64,000 bases of DNA from Bactericera cockerelli (lineage: Eukaryota; Arthropoda; Insecta; Hemiptera; Triozidae), in NCBI GenBank assembly GCA_024516035.1, contig CM044961.1, positions 15,048,756-15,112,755 on the forward strand. The letters run 5' to 3'. This document shows positions 34,437 to 47,000 of the stretch, one piece after another. Position 1 is the stretch's first letter; every line of letters begins with the position of its first letter. The notes below the pieces were generated by a model. It ran no database searches. It was not told the origin of the DNA and was given only the letters and a program-made list of their open reading frames with translations. The position numbers and the translations under genes are program-made.

Positions 34437-34686
34437 GTAGAAACTCAGATTACTCAGGAGCCACCATTTTATTCTGTTTGTGAATCCACTAGCTTGCATG
34501 TTCCATGTGAATGTCATTGTCATAAATCTGCTAAATTGGGTATCCGAAACCACTACTTAAAACATTAAGGAAAACTTCATTTAAACTTTCGGCAAATCAA
34601 AGTTGATCAAAAAAGTTCCTTCTACGTAAGTACAGTGAGATACCCACCTAGAATGTACAAAATGCAGTTCAATTCAAAAGTATGTA

Positions 34687-34913
34687 TGATTTTATTTGTG
34701 GTGAAGCACAAGGCTTTTTCACAATTTTTTTGGATAGCGCATTATTACTAAAAGCCTCCTTTACTTTTCGAATTCTATTACATTAATTGCTATTTACTCA
34801 GGTAATGCCGCCACTTGTCGTTACTGACACAAGTAACTACTCATTTTTCCTCACGAGGTATGAGTGGACCCCGACATGCCTAGCGCGCTAACTCACTCTG
34901 CCACAGTGACTAC
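34687..34913 (-). repeat. SINE family D with intact target duplication
   Basis: Bounded by the 19-bp direct repeat TTCAATTCAAAAGTATGTA at 34668-34686 and 34914-34932. The copy lacks part of its head and body. Confidence 0.88.
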
Positions 34914-35047
34914 TTCAATTCAAAAGTATGTACATTCCTATGTATAATAATGTTTATGATTAATTTATTTTTATTAATACATTACCAATAGTATTTATTA
35001 ACACGAACAGATAAATGTGAACGTGATTCAGTAATAAAACTAAATGA

Positions 35048-35285
35048 GCCAGCGTCGATGGCATGTTGAATACACCGGTTCCCTTCAGAACACCGAAGTT
35101 AAGCGACATCCAGCGAGGTTAAGACTTGGATGGGTGACCATTCAAATTCTAATTCTCGTGACGCTGGCTTTCCCCGGCTGGCGGTGAGGTCAATGTGAGT
35201 AGCAGGTTTGTGAGTTTCCTGCGAATGGAGGGTAAAACCCCCGTCGTGATATGACCATGGCAGTTGAAAGCGACGTTAAACCCCA

Positions 35286-35317
<32 letters not shown>
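35048..35317 (+). repeat. 5S rRNA-derived SINE, full length
   Basis: The head follows 5S rRNA: GCCAGCGTCGATGGCATGTT, ACACCGGTTCCCTTCAGAAC, CGAAGTTAAGCGACATCCAG and TTGGATGGGTGACCA, so the internal promoter boxes are recognisable. A body follows with GGTGAGGTCAATGTGAGTAG and GATATGACCATGG, then about 30 A. AAAACTAAATGA flanks both sides (35036-35047 and about 35319-35330) as a target duplication. Other copies are at 12744, 43733, 47936 and, partially, 6541, 51165 and 55010. Confidence 0.9.
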
Positions 35318-35324
<7 letters not shown>

Positions 35325-35330
35325 AAATGA

Positions 35331-35929
35331 AAAAAAAAATTACAATACCGAGAAAATCAGCTCAAACAATCATCACTAAAATTTTCGTAGAACTTTCGTT
35401 TTTGCAAAATTAAAATTAACGTCCCGGTGGCAAAGCACAACAGTTCTTTTTCAAATAATTCGAGAAAAAAAAATAAAATCCCGCCAACAGACTCGACAGC
35501 ACAGTTGCGTCAGCATGCAGACTCAGACGGAGAGATACTGAATGCTGACTTGCTGAAGGAGAGCGGTGAGCTTGTGACTTTATGAGAGCACTGAAAGCTC
35601 ACACCAGCGGAAAAGAAAACTGAGAACTTTGGGAGACACAAAGCATGCAGCATATTTTCATTGTAATTACGCTCTGTAGATGAAAGGGCAGAAGTTTCTC
35701 TCCGGAGAGAACACGCATGTCCAGGGGCAATTTGCATCCGAAAAGGTTTTTAAAATGGTGCCTTTTAATTAGCACTTGTTTGTAATTAGGTTTGATCGAA
35801 CAAATTATGCAGGGCAAGTCTGGACAAGGTAATGAGCGATAAATTGAAATATAGGACAAGTAAAAAGATAGATAAGTAAATTTATTTTATGACAAAATGA
35901 TTCATTGGAATGTAATCTCCAAATTTTCT
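35331..35929. other. No gene seen
   Basis: Somewhat GC-richer near 35470-35720, including GAGAGCGGTGAGC, which resembles a splice donor. A 5' non-coding exon is possible but unsupported. Confidence 0.3.
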
Positions 35930-36240
35930 ATTTTTTTTTTTTTTTTTAAAGATGAGTGTTTCACAGCCGTTTTTATTTCGTAGCCATGAAACAGGAGCTA
36001 CTGTAGACGCTTGTGGTCTGTGTTGTAGCCTGCCCATCCCGTAGTATGCCTCCTCTCTGATGGGCGAGAAGTGACACAATACTTCCCAATTAGGTGCTGG
36101 GTCAACACGAGCGCACCGGAAGGTATCCCTTACAAACAATTGTAACCAAATTAAGAATACAAATTTTTGTCGGCACGGGGGATCGAACCCGGGACCTTCC
36201 GCATGGCAAGCGAGTGCTTAACCACTGAGCTAATCGCGCG
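35930..36240 (-). repeat. tRNA-derived SINE, family A (full copy)
   Basis: Minus strand: GCGCGATTAGCTCAGTGGTT, GGTTCGATCCCCCGTGCCGA, the full body, and an A-run at its 3' end. Confidence 0.88.
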
Positions 36241-37918
36241 CTGTATTTGTATATTAAACATAGATATCAATTGAATTTTCCAGAAGACCTTACAGCTGGG
36301 ACCAAAGTTTTTCTCATCTTCATCATAATTCTTAGAAATTAATATTTTCTATTGGCTACTCTTAAAATTCAATCAGTTTCATTTCTATTGTTTTTTACCA
36401 TTATTATAAATAATAATTTCTTTGTGACATCCAACCTACAGCTATGATGTGCCTATCTACCTCTGACTAATATATTGGTATATTATTACAAATATTTAGT
36501 TGCCTATGTATTTATTATACTTTATCATCACACCCTCCATTATAGATCTCGTCTCCACGTTATCACCTCTAATTGGTTTTATCACCTCTAATTGGTTTTA
36601 ACCTAATGAGAGCCCTCGCTGATAACCGCGTTACTATCAAGGTTTATACCTGGACCCTAGATCCTGGGGGTTGTTTTAAGTGTCAACCAGGGAAGGGATT
36701 ACGGAGACCCCTGGGTCAAACAAAACTACCCCAGCTGATATTATTCCGCCTGCACAATGTCTATTGGTCTGTGTGTAATTTAGTGTCCGCGGAATTTCTT
36801 AAAAATTATCTTATTTATTTTAAAAAAAAAAACTTGTTTTGGTAGGATATTATAGTCAAATAAGGGTTTCAGTGCCCCCCTCTAGGTACAATTCGTAAAC
36901 TGGATGTAAAAAATTGAGTTCATCTTTCATAACATTCTTCTTCTTCTTTGATGAGTACCCTCTAAAAATTGTGACATAATAAGAAGAAGAAAAAGAAGGA
37001 AAAAACACGAGAGGTGATAATTTTTGACTGATAGCTAGATTGATTATCATTTGCAATATGAATTATCTTTTTCACTGCAATGTAAAGAAGCCTAAAGATG
37101 TGCCCGAATTTAATTGCACGCAAAGAAAGTGTGATAGCTACAGGGTAAGAGATAAGACAGACGGACTCCAACTGGGGAGAATCCAGTAGTTATTGTTTTC
37201 CAATAACTTCCTGATTAGGACACGACCTCTGGTATCGATATTATTTTCGTCCTATCTTATAGACTGGTCCAGAGCCCTAGACGCTGAAAATCTCTTGTCC
37301 AACCAACCAGTCAGTCTGTTATCTTTTCTCTAGAAAACAGGTTCTAGAAAAGGACTTATAGAATACTTTTATAGATTCTTTTTAGTGAGTAGGTACCAGT
37401 CACTTTGGCAGGTACAGCAACTTCCTCTTTACAAGATATCAAAGTTTTGGTTGGATCTTTGGAATCGACGAGGAAATTCAGATCAAAGAACTGAAGGGAT
37501 GACTGGATTGGTTTCATCATGATGAGGTATGGATTGTTTAGCTGTAAAACTGTACTCTGAGAAATCTTCTAATTCTCTTATTGCTTCTCATTCGTAATTT
37601 TCTTATTCCTCTTTCTCGTCTTCTCAATACCAAGTTCAATTTTCAATTACCTTTACCATTCATTGCATTCAACTCACTTCATTCACTCACTTGTCTAAAG
37701 AGCTAAATTTAGAATGCAGTTTGTACAAAAGGACTTTTGCCTCAATTACTGGAAGTTATAAATAGTTTCCCCTGAATTTCAGCTCAAAAGTCCTGGTGAT
37801 TGTCCTGTACACAACTATCCAGAGTCATTTCTCGTTCACCTTTGCAAAGGACACCCCCTCCTCTAGAACAGAACCCCTTAAAACTATCGCCAATGAAAAG
37901 CAAAGGGTGAACTCCTAG
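36241..37918. other. No exon recognised; presumed upstream part of Ance
   Basis: The signal-peptide exon expected before 37919 was not found. Short open frames here have no family match. The leader may be outside this stretch. Confidence 0.35.
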
Positions 37919-38013
37919 CTCTTTTCAAAAAGGCTCAGCAACTCTTAGTCAAGGAAAATTTCGCGAGTTGGAACTATGATAGTGACCTATCTGAGAAAAA
38001 CGCCATCGCTCTG
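37919..38013 (+). CDS. Ance: Ance exon (N-terminal helix)
   Basis: Reads [20 protein letters not shown], then LSEKNAIAL, up to the donor CTG|GTAAGG, ending in phase 0. [11 protein letters not shown] aligns with the conserved W-x-Y-x-[ST]-N-[IL]-T region near the start of M2 peptidases. The 5' limit is a guess: the acceptor CTCCTAG at 37912-37918 fits and follows an in-frame stop at about 37893. Confidence 0.75.
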
Positions 38014-41000
38014 GTAAGGACCTGGCATTTAAAATTTCTTTCTGAAGAAGTATATCTTTCAAACAATGAGAACGTGCATATCCCAAACACTAGGATGGTT
38101 GAGGGTAAAAGTCCAGATGTCAATAATTAGAGCAGTGTCAATAAGAATGAGGGAGATGAGGAAGAAAGTGCGGGGTGTTGAATGTGAAGATGGGGCGGGA
38201 ATGTTAATATTTGAAAGTTGTTAAACATTGAAGAAAAAAAATATATATAGGTACATATATAAAAAATCAGAACGTGTTCGTGCTTGAAACTTTTATAAAT
38301 TTTCTGTGTTCCTTCATTGTCACACGTATTTTTACGTGATGTTTTGTATAAATCTGTCTTTTACTCAGGCATAGAGAAGTATCGACAAGACTCTCAAGAG
38401 ATGTAAAAGCTACAAGCAAAAATACACTGCACATTATGGACACAACACTTCCTCACGAATAGTTCACATCAATATACAAATGGCAAATGGCGATAAAAAT
38501 TTAACGACTTTCTATTTTCGATGTACTTTGAGATTTTTACTATTTTTTTTACAGACGGACAGACAAACAAGAAACCAATGTACCTCACAACTTTTCTGTT
38601 TTATTAAATTTTATTAAAAAATAAAAAAACAAACACAAGGGGTACTTCCGATACCTATCTAAAAATAATTATTAAATTTCAAAGTGAAAAAAGTGCCCAT
38701 CCAATCGTGACCTGTAAGCGAGAACCATTTTTCCGCGGAGAGGTATATTTTCCAAATGTGCACTTGTAGTTAAGTGGTTAACGCGCTGGTCTGGTAATCC
38801 AGGTAGCGTAGGGATCCGTTGGTTCGAATCCCACCCAGTGCATGAATTTTTCCTCATTAATTTGAATTTTTGACCAGATAATAATAAGACTCGGAGTGTT
38901 AGGTGGTAGGTAATGCTTTAAGCATTAACCTCACCTGGCGAGTTACCTTCCACTAAGTCGTGTTATTATAATTATAAATTTTGGGGAACGATGATTTTGA
39001 GCATCATGACTAATATGACTACACTTCCATGCTGTGAACGAACCACATGGTTGTATGTACATTGTACAATATTGTCTATGCTGATGAAATCATTGACGGG
39101 GGATTGGCTGCTGCAAAACCAAGACATAGTGTCCTGATAATATAATCCTCAGTTCCTGTCATATCTATGAGAAATCTAGTGTAGTTTTGACTGAAGTCCG
39201 ATTTGGCTACCATTTTAATGTAGATCATAAAATTCGATTTCAGCACAACACGTCACTGGAGGCGACTCGTCTGAGGAAAAGTCTCCATGACAAGCTGAGA
39301 ACTGTGTCCTGTGAGACTTTCAAAGATGACATCGTCACCTATGTGTCATGCTTCCAGTTCAATAACCTTGGCCTTGCAGCACTACCCACGGAAAAGTATT
39401 CACGAGTGAGTGGTTTTATAAACTATTTAACAAGTCAATAAACTACATATTTTATATAATAAGTAGGTATAGTACATAGGTACATTTATTTATTTATTAA
39501 TTTCAACATTATTTTTATAATAAACTTTGTTCAGTACATATAAGTAATTAGAGAGTACAATTTTTAAAGATAAATGTGATAATAATGAGAAAAGTAATTC
39601 TAGTAAGTATAGTTTTACATTGAATATTTACATACAAAGTTTTACATACATTGAATATTTACATAAAAGTTTTTATTAAAAAAACAAAACCTGATCAAGA
39701 GTGGTGTGAAATTCTTTACCAATAAATGGTACTAATTTCTAGTTTCCGATGTAGCGACTATTCACAATTTTTAAGGTTATTACAGCAATAACCTCATCAT
39801 TGTTATAAATTCTTAACTCTGCATTGTTCTCGTTGCTCATTTTTCCTCATGAGATATGATTGTAGAAAAAAAATTGCACTGTATAATTTGTTGGTTTATT
39901 CAGTTTTTGGTGTGAAACAATCCCTCGACCCGAGTCTGAACAATTCAGTTATTTAAAGCTAATTTTTACTATCTAAATCCAATTCCTTATTTCTAGTTAA
40001 GAAAACTGAAGTTGGACATGCAGAAAATATTTGCCACCCCTAAACTTTGCAAATATGAAGCTGACAACACTGTACCTTCCGTAGACAGCGCTGCCCAATG
40101 TAATCTGGACTTTGACCCAAGTAAGATACCAGGGATTTGTAAAATTATTACTATACTTACTTTCCGTGTCCATGAGTGATGTCATGGTGTTGAAAGGATT
40201 CATATGGGTGATCCTTTTGGACCCCTAGAAGCAGTGTTCTGGGCTACCGTGTAAATAAATTCAAACGTGAGAAAGAGGTTGACCAATGCCGACCCCAAGT
40301 TGATTTGGGAGGAGGGAGGAAATAACAAATTTCATAACGTTTAATTTTGAATCTAAATACAGCTGAACCTAAATATATGAGGACTTAAGGGACCACAAAA
40401 AATTAACTAGTATTTATGTAAATCAAGTGTACAATAATTTATTCCTTATTCATTTTAAATTAGTGAAGTCCCGGGGAAATCTACCGGTACACGGCTAGTG
40501 TTCTCTAAGTCACCACTACCTAATTTGTTGCCTTCTCAGCGGTGATCAACATCATGGCGACGAGCAGGGATCCCGCTGAGCTAGAGCACTACTGGCGGGA
40601 GTTCAGGACCAAGACAGGCAAGCTGATGAGGCACAAGTACGCCGAGTTTGTGCAGCTCTTCAATGAGGGTGTCCAACTGAACCGTAAGTTGACCAGCCCT
40701 TGTGTATGAACCCTTTGACCTGTGCTTGATAATTTGTATGTGCGCCTGGTATTCTTCCAAGTATGCAATGTAGAGTACACTTTACATCATAGCAGAGAAG
40801 GCTTCTTTTTGTTATTATTAGGTCTTTCTTTCTCTTGTCTCTTCAAAAATAAAATACCAGGCTAAGTGCTATCTTTCAATTCATTCAAGAGACCTGAACT
40901 TGACCACGTATTGATGGTACCAAAATTATTTTCTTAGTTTAAGAGGGAATTATTTTATCAGGTATCTCTTCTTTGCAGAATGTAAAAATAAATTCCGACA

Positions 41001-44000
41001 AGGACTCTTAAGTATAACAGACATCTCTTTAAATAAATATTTATTTAAAAATCATAATTATGTTCCATAAATATGACTTTATATCCAGACTACAAAGACG
41101 CAGGTGACTATTGGCTGTCTGTCTACCGTCAGCCCGACTTCAAGGAAACCATAGAGAAGCTTTGGAATGACGTAAAGCCTCTGTACCGAGAGCTCCATGC
41201 CTACGTCAGGCGAAAGCTGCTTGAAAAGTACGGGCCAACAGTTGTGTTTGAGAAGGAGCCAATCCCCGCGCATCTCTTGGGTGAGTAGCGGTTGTGACTA
41301 CTGCCCGTAGTCCAGAGATCCTGAGTTCGATTCCGGGTTGAAGTAGACTTTTCGCACAGAAAATTCTGTTCCCTCCGAACATGTGAGGCTGGCAATTCCG
41401 GCCCTACCCAGGCTGGGTGAGGTTAATATGGGTAGCTGGTACGATTCCCAGCGTATGGAGGGTAAAACCCCCGTCCTGTGTACCTCAAGTCAGAACGTTA
41501 AAACCAAATAGAATCAATGGACATGAAAGGAGCCTAGACATTGTATCTGGGCGTCCATATAATCCTCTCACCTCCGTGATTTAGTTATCAATACCTACCT
41601 CACGGACACGAAATTATTATTATCTTGGGTGAGTATTCAATATTCAGGATGACAAATATTGATATGATATTTTATAGCTCAGCAGTTCAATCGATAAAAC
41701 GGCAGACTCATGATCTGGAGGTCTGACGCTCGTTCCAGAAAGCACCCTAAGTCCCCAATCCCCAATTATGAAACAGGATTAGACTAACTAATCCTATACT
41801 ATCCCTTGACACGCCCTCTTATAGGAATTTCAACCAATCACAGCGCATTTATATCAGCTGTTAAGTAAGAGTGGCTTGGATTAACAAATCCTAGATATTC
41901 ATTCCTGTTTCATAATTCGGGCCTAACTCCCTAAATCCCCCTTTCAACCATCATACAACGCACTCTGATTGATTAATTTGAACGAAAATAATAACCAATC
42001 AGAGTGCTTTATGTGATGGTTGAAAGAGAGATTTTGGGATTATGAGAATGGTTCCTGGAATGAGGGTCTTGGGTCCTACGTCTGATGAATATTTTACTAA
42101 AGCTAGTTTGAGTAATTGTATCACGATTGAGATTAACACAAAAGTGATAACTTTTCGAATAATTTACTGTAGTAACAATTACTTTACCGAAAAGAATACT
42201 TTAGTAACAATTACTTTACCGAAAAGAATACTTCACTCAGGTAATTATTATAAAAAAGACCGATATATATGAAATATACGAACCTAAGTTCAAATATAAA
42301 TACCGAAAAGTTCATCGGAATACCTCTTATTTACTACCGTGTTCATAGAATCGCATCATGATAAAACAAATTATTGAGGAAAACGCTTGAAATTTTAAAA
42401 GGGAAAGACGAATTTCCTAGAACAATGTCGATTGTTAAAAATGATTAAGCAGCAGTATCAGCACAAAGTAGGCAAACAAGAGAAAAAAATACAATCTTCT
42501 AATTATAATGAATTTCTATCATAATAGTATTATTTAATTGCCTCATCATAGGGTGGCGTCATCGTGAACGATGGTAGCCAGACCGTGAAGGAATGACTCA
42601 GCACTTCTAACACTGTCTTTAGAAGGAGGCTAATAATTGACAAGGGCCCCCAGAACCAAGCCAATGCTGGTCTACTCCCTGTTTATAGTCCCCCAGCCTC
42701 ACTGATCATTATTATTATTACAGGAAACATGTGGGCTCAGAGCTGGCATAACATTTACGACATCTCCCGACCCTATCCGAACAAGACCGAGCCTGACATC
42801 ACACAGGAGCTCAAGGACCAGGTAACCCGCAGACCATTGGTTTGAACCTTAGAAATACCTGCAAGTCCACTTCAAAGTCATTTGAACATTCATAATACTT
42901 CATAACTATACAATACACATACTGAACAAACTAAACAGCCGTCATTTGTCGGACATCATCTTTCATACGTGAAAAACTGACTCATGTAAAATAAACTTCC
43001 ACATTTTTTCTACAAAATACTTTTTATTTCAATATCTTAACTTAAATATTAAACACATGGCAACAAAGTCAAATGTAGTCATGCGCACTGCGCCACCCTG
43101 TATATAAAGAAACACAACTATTACAACCTTTGTTATTCTTTTACAATTCATTTCTGTGAAAGAATAATGAGAATGATGCTTGTGTAGTTCAAGTAAAAAA
43201 TGTATATATATATATATATATTTTTTTTTTTTTAACTCATTTCTATTGTACCTATTTCATAAATGAGGTACAACACAACCCATAACAAATAGGGTAATAG
43301 TACCTCATAAACTCACAATATTTAATGTATAATACGTAAAATTAAAATAAATAAAGAGTATTTTGTTTAAAAAAAAAAAAAAAAATTCTCCATCTCACCA
43401 GGGCTACACGGTACTCAAGATGTTCAAGAAGGCGGAGGACTTCTTCCTGTCGCTCAACATGAGCAGGATGACGCCTGACTTCTGGCAGAACTCCGTGTTT
43501 GTGCGACCCAAAGACAAGGACATCGTGTGTCACGGCTCAGCCTGGGACTTCCATGACGGCAAAACTTACAGGTCAGTTTAGCCTGAAGGTCAGTGGTTCG
43601 AGTCTCGAGTATGGCGAATAATGAGTGAGGCCGGTTAGAAGAATTGTGATTAACACAAAAATATTATAACTTTTTTATTTTCTTCTGACTGACCGATCAA
43701 AAATCGTTTGGTATATTGAAATTATTAATCAAGCCGTCGTCTGTCAATGGCATGTTGAATACAACAGTTCTCGTTCAGTCACTGAAGACAGCGTCCAGCG
43801 AGGCTAGGACTTGGATGGGTGACCATTCAAATTTGAACCTATTCCCGACCCCAATCAGACTGGGTGAGATTAATTTGAGTAGCAGGTTTGTGAGTTTACA
43901 GCAAATGGAGGGTAATAGCTCCGTCGTGATATGACCATGCAGTTGAAAGTGACGTTAAAGCAAAGTAATAATAATAATTTCTTAGAAGCTTTTATCATTA

Positions 44001-47000
44001 GCTTAGGAAAAGAACCTTAGTAAAAATCCAAAATTGTTAATAAAAAAATAAATAAAAAACTGTGCAATAACTTTTTAGAATCAAGGTGTGCGCTCTGGTA
44101 ACGGAAGACGACTTGACCACCATCCACCATGAGATGGGCCACATAGAATACTACATGCAGTACAGCCACCAGTACCCATTCTACCAGGCGAGTCCCAACC
44201 CCGGCTTCCACGAGGCTGTGGGAGACACCATTGTGCTATCGGCGAAGACACACAAGCACCTAAAGCGAATTGGTGAGTCTTGAGAAAAAAAAATATACAT
44301 AAAATAATAATAACTCCGTGGTCGTGAGATAGGGACAGATACCAATATCACGGTGGTGAGAGGATTATATGGACGCCCAGATCCAATGTCAAAGCTCCTT
44401 GCATGTTCATTGATTCTGTTTGGTTTTAACGTCCTGATAGTCACTATTAAAACCAAACTGACAGTGACATAAAATGATGTGTTTATTTGTGTTATCACAT
44501 CTTTGACATGTAGCACAAAATTACAGGTCTTTTTTGGGGTATCTTATATCCTGATTTTAGTAAACTGTCTATAATTCACATCAAAACAGTCCTCATTTTT
44601 ACTTGTTTAGCATGCGAAGTGTAGACTGTGTAGAGCCAAAAAAACTCTGATCCCTCTGAGAACATAACTCTTTGGTGGCATTGAAGTTAATAAATTCTGG
44701 GGTGTCGTCTTTCTATCCTTTGGTTGTACCATACTATTTTGTTTTAAATGACTGATTTTTTTTTCAAAAATTATGGTATGGACTATGGTATTTACTCTAA
44801 CATGCTAATCCTTGGGTGGCGTGTTTGAAACCCAGCCGAAACATTACAAGTTATACTCCCATTTAGGATTTTGGCCAATATGTCTTGGGCTTACTGCTGG
44901 AATAATGGGACTCATCAGTCCTAATCGGGCAATATAGATAAGTTGATATTATTACTGTGTGGTGGTTGTCAAGTGGTTAACGCGCTGGTCTGGTAATCCA
45001 GGTAGCGCAGGGATCCGTTGGTTTGAATCCAACCCAGTACATGATATTTTCCTCATTCATTCGAGTTTGTGACCACATAATTATAAGACTCTGAGGGTTA
45101 GGTGGTAGAAAATGCTTTGAGTATTAACCTCGCCTGCTGGTTAACTTCCATCAAAGAGTGTTATTATTATGAACCATGAACTTGTACTTTTTAGTTTTTC
45201 TTAGTTTATGTGAGGAGTAAATTCATACTTTCTCACATAAACTTTGACGATCAGTATTAAAATTAGAATTAAAAAATATTGGGAGGGGAAAAAAATAATT
45301 AAGAATTCAAAAACTTTCGGACTAGATAGCAGGATTGTAAGATGACACTTTTCTGGATCTTCCATTTCACTGATTTCCGGATGACAACCATTTCAATGTT
45401 CTTCGAGAAATTATATGAAGTCACACCTTCACTTAACATTACAATTGGTATTATTCTAATTGACTTCAGTTTCCACGTCTTCTTCATATATTATGCTCTG
45501 GTCTTCGTATTTGCTGATTTTTTCCATTTCTGTTTTTGTGATGTTGTGGGTCAAATTATTATTATTATTATCATAACATCCCCTCCCCCTCCCTCGCCTC
45601 CAGGTCTCCTGAAGGAAGACTTCCAGGATGATTACGAGTCCAGCATCAACGAGCTGTTCAAGTTCGCTCTGGAGCGCCTGACTTTCCTGCCCTTCGGCTA
45701 CCTGATGGATCTGTGGCGGTGGGACGTGTTCAATGGAACCACCCCTGCCAGCCAGTACGAGCAGGCCTGGTGGAAGCTGAGGTGAACCAATGACTGCCTT
45801 AACTATCTCCCGCACACTACACTCCGAAGTTTTTCCTGACATCTACTTTTTTAATATGGGTTTATCATCGCTTTCAAGTGCATGGTCATTTTACTATTTA
45901 ATCTTATGTCTTTGTTTTGTTAATACTCATGGACAACTTTCTTTGTTAATACTCATTTACAACTTTCAATTTAACTCGGATGATCCTATCTTTTGGAAGA
46001 ATTTCAAAATTGACCTAGAGAGAAAATGTAACTACAATATGTAGTTTCATAGCACAGACGACAGAAATTTTCATACCTATCAAATTTTGGTGATATAGGT
46101 AATATCACTTTTGTTACCTTAAGGTATAATTATGATCATTGACAGATTTAAAATTCTGAGTAACATTAAAAATGCTTTTCCGATGCAATCATCATTTCAG
46201 ATCCAGTTTCACAAGAAAAGGGCCTTGTATTGTAAAGAAAACACATTTCCATAAAATGAGAAAACGTAAATGAGAAATAGGAGCTCATCAATTGAGTCCA
46301 ATTTTGATCATAAAAAACTCTAGCACAATACAACCCTTTGAATCCATCTAACGCATTTTTTACCTGAATGTAAAAAAAAAAGTTATCATATTAAATTTGT
46401 GTTAATCACTTTTGTGATATCACAACTACTCAAACTCGCTTTACTAAATCTACGCTGAAACCGGGACTCGAACCACCGACCTCCAGGTTACTAGTCCACT
46501 GCCTTATCGATCAAGCTACTGAGGTTGTTTTTTTTGCCTAAAAGTACCTATAAAAAACCAAACCCTTTTTGAGTCTATTGGTAGCAAAACTAAACACCTT
46601 TGTGTCCATTTCAATTGAGTAACCCCCCCTCTCCCAAAATATAACCCTTTGTATCTATCTAACGCATTTTTTGCCTAAATGTATAAAAACCCAAACCTTT
46701 TTTGAGTTTATTGGTAGCAAAACCTAACACCTTTGTGTCTATTCCAATTGAATAGATTTATTTATGTATATATTTATTTATTTTTCCTTTATTTTTTTCT
46801 TCTATTATATTGTATTTTAATTTGTAATTATTTGTGTTGTATAATATAATAATATGTCCTATTAATAAAGTGTAAATAAATAAATTGAGTAACCCCCCCC
46901 CCTTCCCCCTGCAGGGAAGACTACCAAGGGGTGCAGCCCCCGGTGCCAAGGTCAGAGCAGGACTTTGACCCTGGCTGCAAGTACCACGTCCCCGCCAATG

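Noticed and set aside
34074..34553. 159-codon minus-strand frame with repeated peptide
   Set aside because: Produced by the 38-bp minisatellite. 38 is not a multiple of three, so the peptide is not a true protein repeat.
35048..35165. Genuine 5S rRNA gene
   Set aside because: Diverged from 5S, followed by a family body and poly-A, and flanked by a target duplication.
36573..36845. 90-codon frame upstream of Ance, considered as its leader exon
   Set aside because: No signal-peptide-like start, no match to M2 N-termini, and no clear donor.
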